From Amyloporia xantha (Eukaryota > Basidiomycota > Agaricomycetes > Polyporales > Adustoporiaceae): a stretch of DNA of 64,000 nt. The stretch is taken from contig JAYKKR010000002.1 of the NCBI GenBank assembly GCA_036971615.1, forward strand, positions 3,844,001 to 3,908,000, written 5' to 3'. The notes beneath the pieces were generated by a model that saw nothing but the letters and a program-made list of their open reading frames with translations, made no database searches and was not told where the DNA came from. Position numbers and translations under genes: made by a program. This document shows, one piece after another, positions 58,485 to 64,000 of the stretch (position 1 is its first letter; every line of letters begins with the position of its first letter).

Positions 58485-59024
58485 AACTTCGTGGATGAAT
58501 TTGGCAGCCCCCAGGATGTTCACGGAAGTGACGTTCATATTCGAGTGTCTTTACAACAATGTGGATTTCGAAATGACCTGGATGAACAAAAACATTGTTC
58601 CTAACATAGCCATAGGCGAGTGCAAACAAGTTTTGCAATACTGGCTGAATACACTGTAAGGCATGCTTTTGAGACTGTCAGAGGCAGCGAATATTCTCTC
58701 CGTTGCTTCATCGTGCAAAATATCTATGGTGCCCGACATGGACGTTTGGGGACGATTGCACTGCTGGTATTGATTGCGACCTTAAGTTCCAACACCCGTA
58801 CAGTGTCTCGAGAACGGCAACGTTATCTCTTTTCGGATCATCTACGCCTCCCGACAAGGAACCATATTTTGTTTGGATATGAACTTGACTGACCTGGGAC
58901 GCGCGTCCTGACATCATTAATTTTGCAGTTGTGCGGAACATTGTCAAAACCAGACCCCTCGCCACGTTCTCACACCAGGAGTGTGATTGCAAGGGGACGT
59001 GATTGACCATGGGTCATAATTATA
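58485..59024. other. Intergenic
   Basis: About 540 bp between SAM37 and the first dehydrogenase fragment. No gene recognised. Confidence 0.5.
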
Positions 59025-59280
59025 GGTGCGCGACATCTGCGTCTATACCGTCAACGCATTTCTAGCTTTGCTCTGCACTCATGGTACCACAAAGAAGATA
59101 GTAATCATCAGCAGCGGTACTGGAGATCGCCGGTTCGCGCGGAAGTCGCGCATGAACAGCATGGTTTATGGCTGTGGCACATCGAGGGCTGCAGCAGACA
59201 TGGTGATCACTCTGTCCACTGATGTACCGGCCACTTCTGTGATCGAGCATAAGTTGCTTTGCCGTCGTATTGCTCCATGA
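59025..59280 (+). pseudogene. Short-chain dehydrogenase fragment 1
   Basis: Encodes VYTVNAFLALLCTHGTTKKI and VIISSGTGD, the SDR strand-5 region with its serine, then YGCGTSRAAADMV where an active enzyme has YxxSK. The catalytic Tyr aligns but Lys is Arg. The glycine-rich cofactor motif and the N-terminal half are absent. About 85 codons open to a stop at 59280. Confidence 0.65.
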
Positions 59281-59769
59281 CTTCAGCAGATTGACATTGA
59301 AACTTCAAATAAGAGCGGGTGCAACGCTCTAGGGCAGGTTATATTCAAACTTATCCAAACTTATCCAAACGTTGACACGACCCTCCATCAATCATGTAAG
59401 CCAAAGAGAGACTGGTTCATTGTAGTCTGCTGTGAAGCACTCTTTGGCCGATTTAACGGAGAGCTGAGAGCAGACTTTGTTCAGTACGGGTGGTTCGCCG
59501 GGTTGCCTGCTGATTATATACGATGTTCGTGGAGGTTGTACTGACTCTATTGGGATCATGCGCTTGGTGCGAATGGGCACTACGCCGGCGTGATATGACG
59601 TAACGTATTATTGGTGCGTTATCCGTTGTCGTTTGCCATTAGGTCCTTGGATGAGAAAAGTGGGCTCAACAGAGATATCTCACTTAATCTTACTACGAGG
59701 GATACGTACTTCATTCGGGAAAGGAAGACTCAGTGTACGAAACAAGGCGACCTGCACTCATCTCGTCGA
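59281..59769. other. Spacer between dehydrogenase fragments
   Basis: About 490 bp. It has a short tandem AACTTATCC repeated near 59349-59369 and no recognised coding sequence. Confidence 0.45.
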
Positions 59770-60418
59770 CTAGGCTTCATTTCCAACTTGAAGCCCGCTG
59801 GCAAAAATGTGCAAGCGGATGTCGCAGATCACCGTGAGCTGAAGGTACTCAGTACTCCCTTCACGACTTGTGGAAGTCTCACGTGGTTTTATGAAAGGCA
59901 GCAGCAGCAGAAGTCGCGCGCGCGAATCACTGGAAATACCTTGGATGTCCTCATACACAATGCTGCACGCATGGAGAATGCAAATCTATGTTGTGGAATA
60001 ACAGACTAGTTGGTTATAGTAAATTATGGGTGAAATGCTATCTCACCACCTACACTGTTTCAGTTCAAAGTGAACGCATGGGATGTTATACACTCTGTCA
60101 ATGCTTTCCTACCTTTGCTTCGTAAAGGCTCTACGAAGAAAGTTGTTCTTATCGGCAGCGAAGGTGGCGAGCGCGAATTCGTGTGGAATATGCGTATCGA
60201 CAGCATGGCAGCCTACGGCACGACTAAGAATGCCTGACGGCTGTATATATATGTGATGTAGCGGCAAATGCTGTTCTGGAAAGGGAAATGGTAAAGTTTC
60301 GCGAGGTCAATGCCAAATTTGACTCCCCAGAGAAGTCAGTGAAAGAGCTCCTAAACAAGATTGATTCCGCCAGTTGCGGGGACATCGGAACTTTCAAGGC
60401 TTTCATAGAGGGTTTCTG
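59770..60418 (+). pseudogene. Short-chain dehydrogenase fragment 2
   Basis: Reads NVQADVADHRELK, an intron-like gap, then GNTLDVLIHNAARMENANL, NAWDVIHSVNAFLPLLRKGS and TKKVVLIGSEGGERE, MAAYGTTKNA with TGA in frame near 60236, and, one phase over, LTAVYICDVAANAVLE with SPEKSVKELLNKIDSASCGD and a stop at 60416-60418. The Rossmann GxxxGxG motif is not visible. A frameshift and missing N-terminus make it inactive. It is a homologue of fragment 1, about 750 bp away. Confidence 0.7.
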
Positions 60419-60939
60419 ACTCAGGAGTCAACTTAGAAGACTCCATCAGAGAGGATAACTTACTGAAGCCTAACTGAACATACTGGACAATAGCAGGTGT
60501 CGTATTTGTTCTTCCTTGTACTTTCCAATGATGATTCTCGAACACAGGATGTCTATCTCTGGCATCGACGAACTGATGAAAACAAGAATAACATGTATTC
60601 CTCTTCCATGCGAACTTGAATGCGACTGGCCTGACACTGGCAGAAGGAGAACATATCGCAGATTCTGGATATGCCTCAAGTTGTTCACCCTGCCGATGAA
60701 CATGATGCATTCCTTGTGAGAAGTACGTTGTGTACCATAATCCGTGAGGAGGTGGACGGAGACGCTAACCACGTCATTCAAGTTCGGAAGAGGTGAGATT
60801 CGCAAATTCGGAATTAAGTACGCAGACTAGGCAGCAGGGAGCAGGCGGCCGGAATAAGATAATGTACAGTAGTACCGCGATATATGTACGACTGACCCCT
60901 CATGTACGTGTCCATTTATCGTCGGTAGATTCCCTAAAT
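60419..60939. other. Intergenic
   Basis: About 520 bp between fragment 2 and the P450 stop. No gene recognised. Confidence 0.5.
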
Positions 60940-63815
60940 TCAGGCCGTCTCAGGGACATCGGCCGCATCTGCCTCAGACATTCTCACCCACATCCCGCCC
61001 TGTGACAGAGGCTCAGTCCACCTACTAAAAGAACATGGGATGGCACTCACATGCGAGAAGAGGGTCAAATGAGACTTGGGCCAGAATCTCTCGATGCCTT
61101 TTCTGCTCCATGACGACTCAGAGGTGGCCCATTCAGCAGGCGGAAGGGTGCCCGGCGGTGCGGCGTCAGGGGAAAGCACCATCGACGAGAAACGCTGCAA
61201 GAGCTTGACGAGGAAGAATGACATCTCGTTATAAGCGAACTGTGTGTTCAGGTGAATTCGAGCGCAAACGATCAGAACCGGACGTTGGCAATGACTAAAA
61301 CTCGTACCTGCTGTCCGAGGCAGATACGCGGTCCCGCATTGAATGGCAGGAAGATGAATGGATTCGGTGTGAGATACTTGTGCAAGCGTTCGTCAAGGAA
61401 GCGATCGGGATCGAACTCGTCGGCTATCTCACCATGCACGAGAGAGACGCGGTCAGTGAAACCGAAACAAGGATTTGAAAATTCGAGGAGCAGAAAAACT
61501 CACCGTCTGGACCCCAGTACTCTTTTCTGCGGTGCATTACGAAGACTGAATATATCAATCTTTGTAATGTATCAGTGATCGGGGAGTTCTCTCATGAACG
61601 GTTAGGGAAAAGTGCTTGGAAACTAACTGAGTTTTCGGAGGTATGTAGAATGGCTTCCCATCCGGAGAAGGATTGGGTATGGTCCCCTCCTTAATGGACA
61701 TCCTGGACTAAATCAGGAATGACGTTCGGGTGGGCACTGGTTCGAGAATTTACCTGATGTTCCATGGCCTACACAGATGAACCAGGCTATTGAGTAATCG
61801 TGTCTATAGGCACAGAGAAATGAACATACACAGGAGGGTACAGCCTGAGAGTCTCGTTGATTACCGCCCTCAGATATTTCATCTCCTTGACGTCAGCGTA
61901 CGTTGGCTGGCGGTCTGGACCTACGATTGCGAATATTTCTGCTCTGAGCCGCTGCAAGATGGCAGGGTACATGCAGAGAAAGTACACAACTGTGGTCAGG
62001 GTGGATGCAGTCTGTAAATGAGCCGGGGTGTCAGCGCATACGATAACTTAATGGAAACAACCGGCTGACTGTGTCTCTCCCAGCAATCATGATGTTCAGC
62101 ACTTCATCGTGGAGCACAACAGGGTCTATGCACTTTCTCAGCGTCATTCTGTCAAGTGGACAGATGGATTACTCACCGTTGGTGTACCGGAGTAGATTAT
62201 CCAGAAAGGTTTCCTCACCCGAGCCATCTCCTCCGCCGGAAGTTCTTGGTCCTCCATCGCCCGAAGTTCTTTCTTTCTCAACGCCGCTTTCAGGATCGGA
62301 TCCAAGAAGTCGTCGACCACTCGCATAAACTTGTCGGTCTTGTTGCGGCGCATCTCGAATAACGGCCAAATCTCACCCTGATTCGTGCGGTCTGCTACGA
62401 TGAACTGCGCTTCGCGGACGGCATCGGCGAATGCTTCCGCACGCCCGCTTTTGGCCTGACTGTCGACATTGCCGGGAGAGGAAAATGGTGCACTGCGGCT
62501 TTGGGGGTAAGGAAGAGGAGTGTGCAGAGAGTGCACACAGGATCCAAACAAAAATTCGGTGGCTGAGTCGAGCGTAAAACGTGCCGTTAGATCCTACAAA
62601 AAACGTTTATGCTGAGCGCAGTCGCCAAGTGACAATAGTATATATAAAACTTTGGGGAAAGCATAACGTGAAACCTAGTCACGGAGGACGACTAACAAAT
62701 TGCATCGTCCTCTGAACACTCTTGCACCCTACATGACATGTACACAGGAGCCATGAACAGACCATGTAGACGAAGAGTTACAGGAGAAAACGATCGAACT
62801 AAACATACCTGAAAATCAACGGCATAGCCTGTACGAAGACGCTCGCTGATTTTAGCGAGAGCATCCTCTAAACATAGTGTGAGATACTAGTGATAACATG
62901 ACCTTCACACACGTACCGGCGTGGCGGTTAAATAACTCAAAGTGGCTAATGCGATCCTTGTGGAAGAAGGGCCGTGTCATTGAGCGGTGCCATCTGGCAG
63001 TTCGTATTATATAGCTGCGCCTCTTTCATGGAGTGACAGCATATGCGTACTTCCACATATCTCCTGATAGCTAAATCAGCGATGTCCAAATTTACATTCA
63101 GATTTTGCGAAATGCTTACCATCCGAGTTAAACACTCCTGTGCCAAGCACGGAGTGTAGTTGTCCGTTCAAGAGCTTGCCTGCACGAAAGAAATGAGATC
63201 AAGACGATAGCTTTTCTGTAAACACAGGCATTCCGTCTAGGTACCTTTCTCATAATTGTCGAAATCCGTAGCCAGTGCACTCTAACCGATGAAAACGTGA
63301 GACTCTGCAATTCGCGCAAAAAGGTCGAATTGTACGTGCCTTGATCACGTCCGGATCGCAACTGAAATAAAGGGTGTCCCATAGCAAGCTGACCTGGAAT
63401 GTGTTGCCGAGCCTATTGAACTTGCTCCATGCAAAGTCCGCTGGTAATCCGGAACCATCAAACAGTCAGTACCTTGCCATTTGCCATTGCAATCGTACAC
63501 ACCGGGATATCCATGATTGAAACTGTGGCTCATTTCTTGCATAAGGTCAATGTGCCCAATCTGCTTGCCTATTAATTCGGGCGGCAGCACAGCACCAAGG
63601 CGTGCAGCGGCACGCCGTACAGTCCAGTGACGATGCAAGGTGCGGGCGATGAATCTCAGCGGGGTACTTGCCAAAGAAAGACCCAGGAGCCAGGTCGGGA
63701 TCGCTGCATCGAAGTGAAACGCAATGCTGCGTCCAAAAACGTAGATGCAGACTGGAAGAACTGACAGTGATAGGAAAACTTGATAGAGAAACGGTATTCC
63801 TGGGGGCAAGGCCAT
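60940..63815 (-). CDS. Cytochrome P450 monooxygenase, CYP63-like
   Basis: Heme monooxygenase anchored in the endoplasmic reticulum. ATG at 63815 gives [20 protein letters not shown] and a membrane segment. Exons encode [88 protein letters not shown] and the long exon with [20 protein letters not shown]. The I-helix is [20 protein letters not shown] (oxygen-binding AGxDTT type), the K-helix ETLR with LYPPV, then [19 protein letters not shown], and the heme loop [20 protein letters not shown] with the cysteine ligand. It ends [12 protein letters not shown]. More than ten introns of 50-60 nt; about 600 aa, the length of CYP63 proteins. All catalytic motifs are present. The substrate is unknown; CYP63 members of white-rot fungi oxidise xenobiotics. 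Confidence 0.92.
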
Positions 63816-64000
63816 GCTCCGAGCGCTGTTGATAGCGAACAATTGTCGAAATGCTCGCAGTGAGCGAAGTATATGATGCGGAAGTCAATTAAAAGCAGCA
63901 GTCGAGTCGTAAGTTTACGAATGTCAAGCTCGAGGATACTTATTATAAGAAAGCCCACTGCCGGTTACACCCGAACAGCTGGGAGATTACTGCGGATCGC

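Noticed and set aside
1..64000. CRISPR array, rRNA or prophage
   Set aside because: The window is eukaryotic nuclear DNA with spliced genes; no regularly spaced repeats or rRNA seen.

Overview
This window is nuclear DNA of a filamentous basidiomycete, most likely a wood-decay Agaricomycete of polypore type. Genes carry many short GT-AG introns of about 45-80 nt, coding GC is moderate, and the gene set is fungal: a DASH kinetochore subunit, a WOPR regulator, a polyporopepsin-like aspartic protease, a CYP63-like P450 and an OPT oligopeptide transporter. The species assignment is inference from gene content; no rRNA, tRNA or CRISPR was found. Exon chains were read by hand, so gene ends are firmer than internal splice sites.

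Layout. 1-8.3 kb (+): the 3' part of PAC1/LIS1 (dynein regulator), an OPT transporter and an AGC-like Ser/Thr kinase. 9.8-18.6 kb: a BTB-like protein (-), DAD3 (+), ARPC1 of the Arp2/3 complex (-) and a small secreted protein (+), separated by long gene-poor stretches. 19.65-21.7 kb: a broken partial copy of GID7 plus a degenerate unit; a matching block lies inverted at 37.8-42.4 kb. 22.2-29 kb: aspartic protease (-), GPI-anchored cupredoxin (-), a class I methyltransferase (-) and a mitochondrial thioredoxin (+) sharing a 319-bp divergent promoter. 29.2-37.7 kb: GUF1 (-), cwf18 (+), a WOPR regulator (-) and elongin A (+). 40.6-43.7 kb: intact GID7/WDR26 (-), the likely parent of the broken copy. 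46.5-48.1 kb: a long Ser/Arg-rich protein with an ECL1-type zinc motif (-), preceded by an unusually long upstream region dense in GTGAC pentamers. 52.1-52.9 kb: a foldback element with 235-bp identical inverted ends and a TA duplication. 53-58.5 kb: VPS54 (-) and SAM37 (+) from a 305-bp divergent promoter. 59-63.8 kb: two decayed short-chain dehydrogenase fragments and a P450 (-).

Most genes are housekeeping functions: dynein/actin/kinetochore cytoskeleton, GID ubiquitin ligase, GARP tethering, mitochondrial translation, import and redox, splicing and transcription elongation. The secreted protease, OPT transporter and P450 fit a saprotroph that digests external protein, takes up peptides and oxidises xenobiotics; they do not form a recognisable biosynthetic cluster. 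The strongest unexplained signals are the inverted GID7 block duplication, the GTGAC-rich region, the foldback element, and a 13-bp hairpin over a splice donor in the OPT gene.
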